Source of the DNA: Bradyrhizobium mercantei
GTDB taxonomy: Bacteria; Pseudomonadota; Alphaproteobacteria; Rhizobiales; Xanthobacteraceae
Length of the DNA stretch: 64,000 nucleotides
Assembly: GCF_001982635.1 (NCBI RefSeq)
Contig: NZ_MKFI01000001.1
Coordinates: 780,781 to 844,780, forward strand
Reading direction: 5' to 3'
In this document: positions 8,534 to 17,634 of the stretch, in pieces
Layout of the letters: each line of letters opens with the position of its first letter
How positions within the stretch are numbered: the stretch's first letter is position 1
Position numbers and translations under genes: made by a program
The notes under the pieces: model-generated
Databases searched by the model: none
What the model was told of the DNA's origin: nothing
What the model saw: the letters and a program-made list of their open reading frames with translations, nothing else

Positions 8534-9892
8534 ATGAACATCCAACCTTCATCAAGCAAATTCAGCAACCCAGAGGATGGCTCCGAGTTGCGGTACATGT
8601 CAGGCTTTCGCAATACTTTCGAAAGCGAGGCTCTCCCGGATGTCCTCCCGATCGGGCAGAACTCCCCCCAGAGGGTCAACTACGGGCTCTATGCGGAGCA
8701 GCTCTCCGGCTCTCCCTTCACGGCACCGCAAGCCACCAATCAACGTTCGTGGCTCTATCGGATCAGGCCTTCGGTCAGACATAGCGGCCGTTTCACGAAG
8801 ATCGACAAACGACTAATCCGGACAGCTCCTCAAGCGCGCGATGAAAGCGAGCTTCCGATCGGGCAGTTGCGTTGGAAGCCCATGCCCATTCCGTCCGAAA
8901 AACTGACGTTTGTCGACGGCCTCCGTACGATGACGACCGCCGGCGATTCCGATACGCAAGTCGGAATGGCCGCCCACGTGGCGTTCGTTACCGCTTCGAT
9001 GACAGACGAATATTTCTTCAACGCGGACGGCGAACTGCTCATCGTCGCCCAGGAAGGGAAACTCCGTTTCCGTACCGAATTCGGAATCATCGACGTCGAG
9101 CCGGGCGAGATTTGCGTGATTCTGCGCGGAATGATCTTCGCCGTCGAGTTGCTGGACGGACCGGCTCGTGCCTTCGTCTGTGAAAACTACGGTGCGACCT
9201 TCACGTTGCCGGACCGCGGCCCGATCGGCGCTAACTGTCTCGCCAATCCCCGCGATTTCCGGACGCCGGTCGCCGCGTACGAGGACAAAGAAACACCGTC
9301 GACGCTCATCGTCAAATGGGGCGGCGAACTGTACGCTACCAAAATCGATCAATCGCCTCTCGATGTCGTCGCGTGGCACGGGAACTACGCGCCCTACAAG
9401 TACGACCTGCGCCACTTTTCCCCTGTCGGAGCACTCCTTTTCGATCATCCGGATCCGTCGATTTTCACCGTCTTGACGGCCCCATCGGAAACCCCCGGCA
9501 CGGCAAACGTCGACTTCGTGATCTTTCCCGAACGCTGGATGGTGGCGGAGAAGACCTTCCGCCCGCCGTGGTACCATCGCAACCTGATGTCCGAATTCAT
9601 GGGTCTGATCTACGGGGTCTACGATGCGAAACCTGACGGTTTTCCGCCGGGCGCCATCTCGCTCCACAATCAGATGTTGCCTCATGGGCCGGACAGCAAA
9701 GCCTTCGAACACGGCAGCAACGCTGAACTATCCCCGACCAAGTTGTCCGGCACTCTCGCGTTCATGTTCGAAACACGATTCCCGCAGCGTCTGACGGGCT
9801 ACGCCGCCACGTCCAAAGAAGTGGACGAAAACTATACCGACTGCTGGCGCGATCTGGGTAAGCGGTTCGATCCCACCCGCAAGCAGCCCTAG
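8534..9892 (+). CDS. hmgA: Homogentisate 1,2-dioxygenase
   Basis: This non-heme Fe(II) cupin enzyme opens the ring of homogentisate to maleylacetoacetate. The protein has 452 residues. The iron ligands read clearly: WYHRN (His348), SEFMG (Glu354) and LPHGPD (His384), with spacing of 6 and 30 residues exactly as in the human enzyme. The start is fixed by AGGAGGA five bases before ATG 8534; the longer in-frame start would run back through the operator. It stands alone, divergent from MarR, and supplies substrate (after isomerisation) to the fumarylacetoacetase at the left edge. Confidence 0.96.
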   Translation: MNIQPSSSKFSNPEDGSELRYMSGFRNTFESEALPDVLPIGQNSPQRVNYGLYAEQLSGSPFTAPQATNQRSWLYRIRPSVRHSGRFTKIDKRLIRTAPQARDESELPIGQLRWKPMPIPSEKLTFVDGLRTMTTAGDSDTQVGMAAHVAFVTASMTDEYFFNADGELLIVAQEGKLRFRTEFGIIDVEPGEICVILRGMIFAVELLDGPARAFVCENYGATFTLPDRGPIGANCLANPRDFRTPVAAYEDKETPSTLIVKWGGELYATKIDQSPLDVVAWHGNYAPYKYDLRHFSPVGALLFDHPDPSIFTVLTAPSETPGTANVDFVIFPERWMVAEKTFRPPWYHRNLMSEFMGLIYGVYDAKPDGFPPGAISLHNQMLPHGPDSKAFEHGSNAELSPTKLSGTLAFMFETRFPQRLTGYAATSKEVDENYTDCWRDLGKRFDPTRKQP

Positions 9893-10734
9893 TGAATGGC
9901 TGCTGACGGCCTTGCGGGCCCACTAGTTGGTTTCCCGTAAGGTCGTCTGCATGCTCACGGAGCGCTCGCGCTCAATCGACGAGCCTCGTCGGCTCGACCT
10001 TTCCCCTCGATGACCATTCCGCAAGGACGATGATCTTATGTTGATTTGGGGTGTCTCAAGCAGCCGAATGACGCAGCTTCACCTTGGGCCTGCTCGCGGC
10101 CGCAGCTCGTTGACCCGCAGACGCATCCAAGATGTAAATCTATCGCATATATAAAATCGATTTTACTCATACGGATCGCCGCCGCAACATCCCTCCAAAC
10201 GAAAAACTTAGGGATGGGATAGATGGCACCGCCTGAATTCGATGTTGCGCTCAACGGATGTGGACCGACTGGTCCCACGCCCGCATTATTCTTGGGCGAG
10301 CTCAAACATAGGGATCGCGATGATCAGAGCGTGACCGTCGCCATTCCGACTGCCCAAGTTGCCCCATATCGACGCCAAAACGGTTAGGCTCCTGACCTTG
10401 GCTTGCGACATAGACGCAGCGTCGCGATCCCTTCCCGATCGCTTCCTATCTGTGGTGGAACGCCAACGGGAAGCAGATCGCCGACAGCCGCAAGCTGCAC
10501 GCGATCTTCCGACCGGCTTTCCGGCACACATCTCAATTCATCAACCGTACATCCAACTCGCAATGACTGCGGGACCCGGACATTGCCCAACGTCTTGGTC
10601 CAGCAAGTTGTAGCGCCTGTCGCTCAGCGAAGCTCCGCACGATCAACCAATGCTCGCGACGCTGATGACTTTCTTCCGTCCCGAGACGGAAGCGCCTGTT
10701 GCAGACCGTCACTGAAGGGAAAGGGACAACGAAG
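9893..10734. other. No confident gene; hairpin and decayed sequence
   Basis: An imperfect stem of about 14 bp (9906-9952) follows hmgA and may end its transcript, although there is no long T tract. A perfect palindrome TAAAATCGATTTTA sits at 10152-10165. A short stretch near 10430-10560 reads in one plus-strand frame like protein (SYLWWNANGKQIADSRK) but has no start or partner, so it is probably a decayed gene. I see nothing else. Confidence 0.5.
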
Positions 10735-11910
10735 ATGCCGAAGAGTATTCCGGTTTCGGAAGCAGATATCTATAGCGACGAAACGCTCCTCAATCCGTGG
10801 CCGATCTACCGCGCGATCCGCGATGCCGGACCTATAGTCTACCTGGACAAGCTCCAGATGTTCGTGGTTGCCCGCTTCAACGAGGCAAGAGAGGCGCTCG
10901 GAACAGCCTCAGTCTTTTCTTCGGCCCACGGCGTGATGATGAACCAGCCGATGAACGAAAGCACGAAAGGAATGCTGCTCTGCTCGGACGGCGCCGAGCA
11001 CCAACAGATGCGCCGCGTTCTCATGAAGCCCTTGGTGCCGAGCGCGCTCCGCGACCTGAAGGACACAATCTCGATTGAGGCTGAGGCGCTCGTAGACCGC
11101 CTGGTGACCCGCGGCAATTTCGACGCTGCGACCGATCTCGCCCAGTATCTACCGGTGGCGATCGTATCGCACGCCGTGGGTCTGCCCGAGGAGGGTCGCG
11201 AAAAGATGCTCGAATGGGCAATCGCCGGGTTCAACTGTGCTGGCCCAATGAACCAGCGCACGATCAACTCCTTCGGTACGCTGAAGGGTTCGATCGACTA
11301 TGCGTTAGGTGAATGTGTACGAGGCAAACTGAAGCCAGGAAGCTGGGGAGAGATGCTGCTGGATGCGGCCGACCGTGGCGAGCTCCCGATCGAGAAAGCA
11401 AAGACAATGATGCTCGACTACATGGGGCCCTCACTCGACACCACCATCTTGGCAACGTCGAGTGCAATCTGGCTGTTCGCGCAGAACCCGGATCAGTGGG
11501 ATCTCGTCTGCCAAGATCCATCTCTGATTCCGAATGCTATCAACGAAGCAATACGGATTGAATCCCCGATACAGGGCTTTTCCCGCTATGCGCTCGCCGA
11601 GCATACATTCAATGATGCCGTCGTACCTGCGTCCTCTCGGGTCATTGTTCTCAACGGCTCTGCAAACCGGGACGAGCGTAAGTGGGACAGTCCCGAAACG
11701 TTTCATGTCCGGCGCAAAAATGCGTCCGAGCACGTCGGCTTTGGCTATGGCGAACACGTCTGCGCCGGAATGAACCTCGCCCGCCTCGAGATCACGGCTC
11801 TGCTCACGTCCCTGGCCAAACGCGTTCGCCGGTTCGAACTTGGCAAAACAGAGCGACTGCTCAACAATACGCTGCGAGGCTTCAAGAACGTCGAGGTCAC
11901 CGTTCACTAA
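10735..11910 (+). CDS. Cytochrome P450 (CYP199-like)
   Basis: This is a soluble bacterial class I P450 of 391 residues. The heme-ligand loop is FGYGEHVCAGMNLARLE, the ExxR helix is NEAIRIESP, and the I-helix reads YMGPSLDTTILATSS, where the usual acidic-Thr pair is DTT. The N-terminus (IYSDETLLNPWPIYRAIRDAGP) resembles CYP199-type aromatic O-demethylases/hydroxylases. I start at ATG 10735 rather than the in-frame ATG 36 nt upstream. No ferredoxin or reductase gene is nearby, so electrons must come from elsewhere. It may perform the first oxidation of the island's substrate. Confidence 0.92.
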   Translation: MPKSIPVSEADIYSDETLLNPWPIYRAIRDAGPIVYLDKLQMFVVARFNEAREALGTASVFSSAHGVMMNQPMNESTKGMLLCSDGAEHQQMRRVLMKPLVPSALRDLKDTISIEAEALVDRLVTRGNFDAATDLAQYLPVAIVSHAVGLPEEGREKMLEWAIAGFNCAGPMNQRTINSFGTLKGSIDYALGECVRGKLKPGSWGEMLLDAADRGELPIEKAKTMMLDYMGPSLDTTILATSSAIWLFAQNPDQWDLVCQDPSLIPNAINEAIRIESPIQGFSRYALAEHTFNDAVVPASSRVIVLNGSANRDERKWDSPETFHVRRKNASEHVGFGYGEHVCAGMNLARLEITALLTSLAKRVRRFELGKTERLLNNTLRGFKNVEVTVH

Positions 11911-12630
11911 AGGAACCGATGTACATCCTGAGTGACGTTTCGTTCGAGCCGCGAATGAAAGACGCCAGATAGCATGGATGAGCGGAGAAAATTGCCGCAC
12001 AACCAACGCGAAGCCGGGCCGGGTCGACCAGAGCGCCGTATGCGGACTGGCCGCCCGGTTCTTGCTCTTCAGTAGATAATTCCTGCAAAGTGGTCTCTAG
12101 CCGTATCATTTGTCGAAACAGCTCTCCACGTCACTCCCCGTTTGAGGGATCATGCCAAAACGATATCTATCATGCCTGCGGGAGCGCGCTTGTCGAGATC
12201 CCCATCTCGGGGGTGATAGCGTTATACAAGCCGCCAAGGGCCGCCGCTCGCTTGCATCCGATGAATGACAAGGAGGAGGAAGTGCTAAAGTGCATGTCGA
12301 TGGAGACTGATCAAGATGGCCCCGGATCTGGAAAGCATCGTGATCCACGTTCCCGGGCAGGAAGCTCGTACAGAACAATTGGCTTCGACAGCCGTGCGGG
12401 CCAGGGACATGCTGAGCAACTCTCTCTGAGAGATGGGCAAGGCAGGCCGCTGTCCAGCGTGTGCACCGTCGTCAGACACTTCCTTACTTGTCGGTTCGCG
12501 CCAGGGCTTCCCAGCCGCTTGGCGTCCGCCTCCTCAACCTGCTCCCCTTCTGCGCCACAAATGCACTTCCGTGGCGCTAGGCGACGCGATCGCGCAGCCT
12601 AACGCTGCTCCCCCACTGCTGCATAAGTTG
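11911..12630. other. No confident gene
   Basis: An AGGAGGAGGA stretch near 12271 precedes a short frame, and a 37-codon frame (MAPDLESIVIHVPGQEAR...) starts near 12315 and ends at a TGA. It is too short to assign and may be the remnant of a lost gene. No other supported features. Confidence 0.4.
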
Positions 12631-13011
12631 TCATTTTATGGTTTTCAGATAGTCAACGACGTCCTTTGCGTCGAGAGGATTTTGATAACCCGGGAAGGCC
12701 ATCAACGTCCCTGGGACTTCCGCTTGGGGATCACGAATGAAAGCGCTCAACGTCGTCTCATCCCAAATCACACCACTCGTCTTCATCGCTTCCGAATATT
12801 GAAAGCCTGGAAGTGATCCTGCCTTTCGACCCAGCACCTTCCGTAAGTCTGGGCCCAAGCCATCTCCCAGCAAGACCTGGTGGCAAGCAGCACATGTCTG
12901 AAACAACGCCTCACCGTGTTTGGTGTCGGCCGTAGCAACATCTCCCAAACAAGCAAACATTACAAACATGGTTGCGTGGCAAAAGGCTGCCCGCCGAGCT
13001 TTCGAAGTCAC
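12631..13011 (-). CDS. Periplasmic class I cytochrome c
   Basis: This 126-residue exported electron carrier has a signal peptide (residues 1-28, ending VATADT), a single CAACH heme site at about residues 35-40, and an axial Met in GTLMAFPGY. It starts with GTG, preceded by AAGGAA. It lies 55 bp downstream of the FAD-linked oxidase gene, so it probably accepts electrons from that enzyme in the periplasm, as in cytochrome c-dependent flavin dehydrogenases such as p-cresol methylhydroxylase or eugenol hydroxylase. The partnership is inferred from adjacency and shared export. Confidence 0.88.
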   Translation of the reverse strand: MTSKARRAAFCHATMFVMFACLGDVATADTKHGEALFQTCAACHQVLLGDGLGPDLRKVLGRKAGSLPGFQYSEAMKTSGVIWDETTLSAFIRDPQAEVPGTLMAFPGYQNPLDAKDVVDYLKTIK

Positions 13012-13066
13012 GCCACTTCCTTTCCGTTCCTTGGCTATTGACTGATCGCGTAGTGCGCCGCCAGAT

Positions 13067-14485
13067 TCACTTCAAAAATGATGCAAATCGCCGATCCGGA
13101 TCGTATTTGGCTCGTAAGGCCTCCAACCGCGCGGATACTTCCTGTGAAAGATAGGGCAACTTGTTGACGGGCATATTCTCGTCATTCATCTGCGCACCAG
13201 TGGCTATGGGTGTCATCTTCTTGATCATCCTCTCCAGCCAAGCAGCACAGCGTTCATCATCCGCGGGATCATAACTAACACCCATAGCCGAGAAATAGTG
13301 CTGACCCGAGATCGAATAAGCCATGTCCTTGACCTTTCCGATGGGCTTCCAGCGACCTATTGCGAAGTTGCAGTAGGGTGTCGGCGGTGATGCCATCTCC
13401 TCGCGCAAGAGCGAGACCATCTTTGCCAGACTGGCATTAGAGTATGCACCATCGACTGTGAATCGCCCGCCAGTCGGAACGATGAAAGCATCCTCTGCTT
13501 CGCTTTTGGCGGGGATGATCGCTGGCGCATCCACGGTCTTCACCATCGCTTTGTTAGCGATTGGGCAGGCGCTCATGATCGCCGACGCCGCGTTCGCTTC
13601 GTCTTGAGATGAAGCGAACGAAACAACGATGACTGCAAACACCGGCTTGCCGTCTTTGCCGATGACGTATGCGACGACAGGCTCCATAAATGCCGGAAAT
13701 CGCGTACTATCGACCCACGCCGCGGCGTCGTCAGCAACATCTAATGGGAATACGTACTGATTTAGCCTTACGTAAGTAGGCTGCGGGTGTATGTCCAGGT
13801 AATAGCGGACAGCGACTCCGAAGAAGCCGGGGCCTGCGCCACGCGCGGCCCACAGAAATTCGCTATTTTGCTTTTCGTCCGCGTGAATCAATTCGCCATC
13901 TGCGGTAACCACATCAAGCCCCCTAAGGTTCTCACACCCTAGTCCCAGAACAGCGCTGTTCCAGCCATGTCCGCCGCACAAGACGAATCCCCCCAACCCA
14001 ACGTCGAAGCCATGTGCGACAGGAAACATCAGGCCGTGCTTCTCGCGAAGCACATTATTGAATGGTCCGCATTTCCACCCCGGACTCACCGAAGCAACGC
14101 GGGCCTCAGCATCGACTGAGAGCTCCTTCATCCGAGCCAGGTTGATTTGAACCGCATTGTCCCGAGTATGTGAGCCTGTGAAGCTATGGCCGCCCGAGCG
14201 CGTGGTGACTTGCCATCCGCGTGACTTGGCCATTTTCACAGCAGCAATCACGTCTCTTTCATTCTCAGGAAGAACGATAGCGGTAGGGAAGCGATTTGGC
14301 TTACGTGCATTCCAGGTTGCGGCTTGACGTAGGGGTTCATATTCAGTGTCACCCCTGAGAAAGATCTTGCCAGTCAACTCACTTGAGTCTGAAGCCGATG
14401 ATTTCAATGACGACTGCGCTGCTGCGGTGCGCAATTGGGCCGCACTGACTAACGCGAAACTGAGCAATGAGCGTCTAGTAACCAC
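13067..14485 (-). CDS. Exported FAD-linked (BBE/PCMH) oxidase or dehydrogenase
   Basis: This is a berberine-bridge-type flavoprotein of 472 residues. The FAD-anchoring His is in TRSGGHSFTG; the second covalent Cys of bicovalent members is missing (the segment reads HGFDVGLGG), so flavin attachment should be by one bond. The C-terminal BBE motif is DPDRRFASFL. I choose GTG 14485 because GGGAGG lies six bases before it and it gives a twin-Arg-like leader (TRRSLLSFALVSAAQL); ATGs at 14506, 14563 and 14578 are alternatives. With the cytochrome c downstream it could oxidise a phenolic or alcohol side chain outside the cell membrane. Confidence 0.85.
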   Translation of the reverse strand: MVTRRSLLSFALVSAAQLRTAAAQSSLKSSASDSSELTGKIFLRGDTEYEPLRQAATWNARKPNRFPTAIVLPENERDVIAAVKMAKSRGWQVTTRSGGHSFTGSHTRDNAVQINLARMKELSVDAEARVASVSPGWKCGPFNNVLREKHGLMFPVAHGFDVGLGGFVLCGGHGWNSAVLGLGCENLRGLDVVTADGELIHADEKQNSEFLWAARGAGPGFFGVAVRYYLDIHPQPTYVRLNQYVFPLDVADDAAAWVDSTRFPAFMEPVVAYVIGKDGKPVFAVIVVSFASSQDEANAASAIMSACPIANKAMVKTVDAPAIIPAKSEAEDAFIVPTGGRFTVDGAYSNASLAKMVSLLREEMASPPTPYCNFAIGRWKPIGKVKDMAYSISGQHYFSAMGVSYDPADDERCAAWLERMIKKMTPIATGAQMNDENMPVNKLPYLSQEVSARLEALRAKYDPDRRFASFLK

Positions 14486-15126
14486 GATAGACCTCCCCCA
14501 CGACATATTTTTGTAGGACTTCGGCTTGTGCCCGAACCGATAGGCCGGTGCTGCGGTTGCCATTTCGTTGGTCGGCAACTCACCAAGCAGAAGACTTGAT
14601 CGAATCTATACTGTGGCGCCGTGAAGTAAGTAAAATCGATTATGATAATCCCTGGCATTCGGATTATCGATCGTCGCGCAAAGCTTGACTCCTTCTAGCG
14701 CCCTTGGCGCCCGACTTTGATGACGCAGCGACTTCGGGATCGAAGTCGCGCTCCGCGAGCTTACGATCGAGCGCCGCAATACGCGGATTCCGCTGCGGCG
14801 CCCCCAAATTGCAACGCCTCCCCGCGATATTCGAGAATGATCATTTTGTCAGCAACGAGTATTGCTGCCCGCATGCCCCAATGCGTCGTGTTCGTTGCCC
14901 GCGACAAACACCTCGGCTCCGAATGTGGTATTCGGCCTCAAGGATAGCTTGATCCGTGAGTTCGTACTCCAGCCAAAACCGACCCCACTCCGGACGGTCA
15001 CGCGATCGAAAGCACTATTTCCATCTGAATTATGAATTCGACTTCACGACCTCGGCGGCAAAGGCGGATGCGGCCTAACGGAAACTTGCTCCGCGGCCGA
15101 ATGCTCAAGGATGGAGGCTCGGAAAC
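14486..15126. other. Upstream region of FAD oxidase, decayed coding on minus strand
   Basis: TAAAATCGATT at 14631-14641 matches the core of the palindrome at 10152. On the minus strand between about 14700 and 14990 two pieces read like protein (NPRIAALDRKLAERDF and NTTFGAEVFVAGNEHDALG) but lie in different frames with stops, suggesting a decayed gene of unknown identity. Confidence 0.4.
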
Positions 15127-16044
15127 TCAGGCGGCGCTCGCTCTTGCCACTTCGGCGAGTAGATTCCGCGCCCATTTGTGCAACCCTGATCGCGCCGTTC
15201 TTGCGCTCCAGTACATGTCGATGCTGATCGGCACTTTGAACGGAAGGGGCTGGACACGCAGCCCGCCTCGAAATGTCCGAGCCAATTGGTGCGGGATGGA
15301 AGCGATCAGAGTACTGCCGGGGATTATACGCTCGAGGCAATCGTGAGTTGGCAGAGTGACGGCCGGCTGTAGTTCGACCCCTTTGGCTTTCAGCGCCTCT
15401 ATGTATAGAGGTCGCCATTCTCCATTGTACGTGACAAAGACATGCTCGGCTTTGCAATAGGCCGAAAGAGACATTCGTCGCCGGGTAAGCGGGTTGCTCG
15501 GGTCCATGACGCACACATATTCATCGGTAAGGATGTGTCTTCGAAAGTGGTCCTCGCCGACGATGCCGATCGGACCGATGACGATATCGCACAAGTTCTG
15601 TCTGAGTTGTGCTTCCCCATGTCCCGCCGCCTCGAGGAGCACTAGCTTCACCTTCGGAGCCGCGGCACGGAGCTGCGCCATGAACCGGGGCATCATCGTC
15701 TGTCGCTCGTGATGGTTACAGGAGATCGTTACCGAGCCGGCGGCGATGGTTGGCTCGAATTCAACGGGAGATGCAAGGCCCTCGAACTCCGCGATCATTC
15801 CCCTCGCCCATTGCACCAAGCCGTCGCAACGTTGAGTGGGCGTGACGCCGTTTCCCTGACGCACGAAGAGCGGATCCTGGAAGGCCTTTCGCAATCGCTC
15901 GATCGTATAACTAATCGTCGATTGGTTAACCTCCAGGCGATCCGCCGCAGCCGAAAACGATTCGAGATCGTACACTACGACTAATATTCGCAGGGCGCGG
16001 ACGTCGATGGGGTCAAGGGGCGAATTCATGGCAACGGTGCTCAC
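15127..16044 (-). CDS. LysR-family regulator (NahR/NodD-like)
   Basis: This 305-residue LysR protein has the helix FSAAADRLEVNQSTISYTIERL and the typical NahR-group phrase FQDPLFVRQGNGVTPT. The group often senses aromatic inducers. It is isolated, with about 640 bp of decayed sequence downstream and a 440-bp spacer upstream, so its targets are unclear; the FAD oxidase/cytochrome c pair is the nearest candidate. ATG codons 1 and 6 are both possible starts. Confidence 0.88.
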   Translation of the reverse strand: MSTVAMNSPLDPIDVRALRILVVVYDLESFSAAADRLEVNQSTISYTIERLRKAFQDPLFVRQGNGVTPTQRCDGLVQWARGMIAEFEGLASPVEFEPTIAAGSVTISCNHHERQTMMPRFMAQLRAAAPKVKLVLLEAAGHGEAQLRQNLCDIVIGPIGIVGEDHFRRHILTDEYVCVMDPSNPLTRRRMSLSAYCKAEHVFVTYNGEWRPLYIEALKAKGVELQPAVTLPTHDCLERIIPGSTLIASIPHQLARTFRGGLRVQPLPFKVPISIDMYWSARTARSGLHKWARNLLAEVARASAA

Positions 16045-16483
16045 ACATGGGATTGCCGCGCAAATTTAGGTGAAGTCATGCGATACTCCGATAGAGAATA
16101 TCTAGTCCATCCAATTGTGCTGTCGACCTGCCTACAATAACCTTCACCAAACGCAATCATCGAGGGAGGAGAAGGTAGCGAGCACCGTACCCACACTCAA
16201 CAACATCGCACACGATCTGCTCGAGGATCCGGATTCCAACTTCAATGTGTCCGAGACATCGCGCCGGCAAGTCTTCATTAAGGCGGCGAACCTGATCTTG
16301 GTGCCCCGCTTCGAGGATATTGCAAGGGTCGAACGCGCCCCCCTCAGCCATTCCGATAATCCCCTACGCTGATCCAACAGACCATCGCTCGACGTTCACG
16401 CGCAAGGACGTCGCTGAGCACGCCGCGGGGCGCAAGGAAAGCCGCTTAGATCGTTCGCGGCCGAACACGACACATGCCAGGAT
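16045..16483. other. Spacer with possible truncated gene start
   Basis: A good GGGAGGAG lies at about 16161. The frame after it (16190-16372) reads STVPTLNNIAHDLLEDPD and FNVSETSRRQVF, protein-like, but has no start codon at the right distance and soon ends. This could be the N-terminal remnant of an oxygenase alpha subunit or similar gene; I cannot assign it. Confidence 0.35.
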
Positions 16484-17416
16484 ATGGCCAACATTGTTCA
16501 ATCAGCCAGTATCGGCTTACATCACCTAAGGTCGGCAGTTGCTGCTGCCGATTGCGGAAGTTTTCGCCAAGCCGCTGAACTTCTGGCCGTTCGTCATTCC
16601 GTGTTAAGCCGCTCCATCAAGCAATTTGAACACCTGCTGGGGGTGGCTTTGTTTGAGCGCTCCACCGGCGGGGTTGCGCCGACTGCTGCTGGGCGACGCA
16701 TCCTGCGGCTCTCACGAATGATCCTCGAGCAAGTCGATACTTTGGTCGTAATGGGACGGACGAGCGGCCGCGGCGAGGAGGGCCGTCTCGCTGCTGGCTT
16801 TTGCACGTCAATGTCAGCTGGGAACTTGCGCGCCAGTTTGATGGACTTCAAGAAACGGTTTCCGCAAGTCGAATTGGCAACAGTGGAACGCTCTCGTATT
16901 CGCCTTGTCAGCGCTCTTCGTAGCGGGGCGCTCGACGTAGTCATCACTCCCGGACGCTTGTTATCAGATGACTGCCGGAACCTTCTGCTCTGGAGTGAGC
17001 GCGTTATGATTTCAATACCTGAAGATCACATATTGGCAGCGCGCGAAACTGTCTTCTGGACGGACCTTCGCAACGAGACTGTCCTCCTAAGCCAATACGA
17101 CCCCGGCCGCGAACTGGAGGACCTTTTGACATCGAAGCTCGCGCTTCCTGAGGACCGTCCAAAGATCGAGCGACATGACGTCAGTCGAGGCATTATCAAG
17201 AGTCTGGTCAGTATGGGCATGGGAGCCGGTCTCGCCATGGAATCAGACGTCGGAGCGAGCTTTGCTGGGCTAGTCTACCGAGAACTACGAGACGGAACTG
17301 GGCCAAGCCGAATAGACTTCTACGCTCATTGGAGAGTTGACAACGAGAACCCGGTGCTACTCAATTTTTTGGACTTGTTGACTGAACGCTACCCGACACT
17401 CACGTCGCGCGACTGA
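16484..17416 (+). CDS. LysR-family regulator of ICE trb-border type
   Basis: This 310-residue LysR protein has the helix FRQAAELLAVRHSVLSRSI and the core VALFERSTGGVAPTAAGRR. Close relatives, from my memory of Rhizobiales elements, sit convergent to DUF2274 and trbI exactly as here, so it marks the border between the conjugation and cargo modules. Its 3' end overlaps the DUF2274 gene by 28 bp on the opposite strand. Whether it controls transfer or cargo is unknown. Confidence 0.88.
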   Translation: MANIVQSASIGLHHLRSAVAAADCGSFRQAAELLAVRHSVLSRSIKQFEHLLGVALFERSTGGVAPTAAGRRILRLSRMILEQVDTLVVMGRTSGRGEEGRLAAGFCTSMSAGNLRASLMDFKKRFPQVELATVERSRIRLVSALRSGALDVVITPGRLLSDDCRNLLLWSERVMISIPEDHILAARETVFWTDLRNETVLLSQYDPGRELEDLLTSKLALPEDRPKIERHDVSRGIIKSLVSMGMGAGLAMESDVGASFAGLVYRELRDGTGPSRIDFYAHWRVDNENPVLLNFLDLLTERYPTLTSRD

Positions 17417-17628
17417 GATGGACGTCTCAGCTTCGCGAATCCGCGGTCGGTGGCCATGAAGCGCGCCAGCATCGGCGCGATCAGTTTGGGTGGATCAACG
17501 GGCTGACCGGTCTCATGTGCCAATGCCTCTGCGTAGGCAAGGAGGTCGCGATGGACAGTTGCGGGTAGTTCGGCAGTGACTCTGACGGGCTTATCGCTGG
17601 GGATACCTGAGATTCTGAGTTTTGCCAC
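17389..17628 (-). CDS. DUF2274 protein of the trb operon
   Basis: This 79-residue protein (MAKLRISGIPSDKPVRVTAELP...) is of the DUF2274 family, which follows trbI in many conjugative elements. Its start lies 6 bp after the trbI stop codon, so it is the last gene of the operon. The N-terminal part resembles a ribbon-helix-helix protein, but no function is established. The 3' end overlaps the LysR gene convergently. Confidence 0.85.
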   Translation of the reverse strand: MAKLRISGIPSDKPVRVTAELPATVHRDLLAYAEALAHETGQPVDPPKLIAPMLARFMATDRGFAKLRRPSQSRDVSVG

Positions 17629-17634
17629 TGGGCG

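Noticed and set aside
9906..9952. Imperfect hairpin after hmgA as terminator
   Set aside because: The stem is good but has mismatches and no T tract, so I did not call it a terminator.
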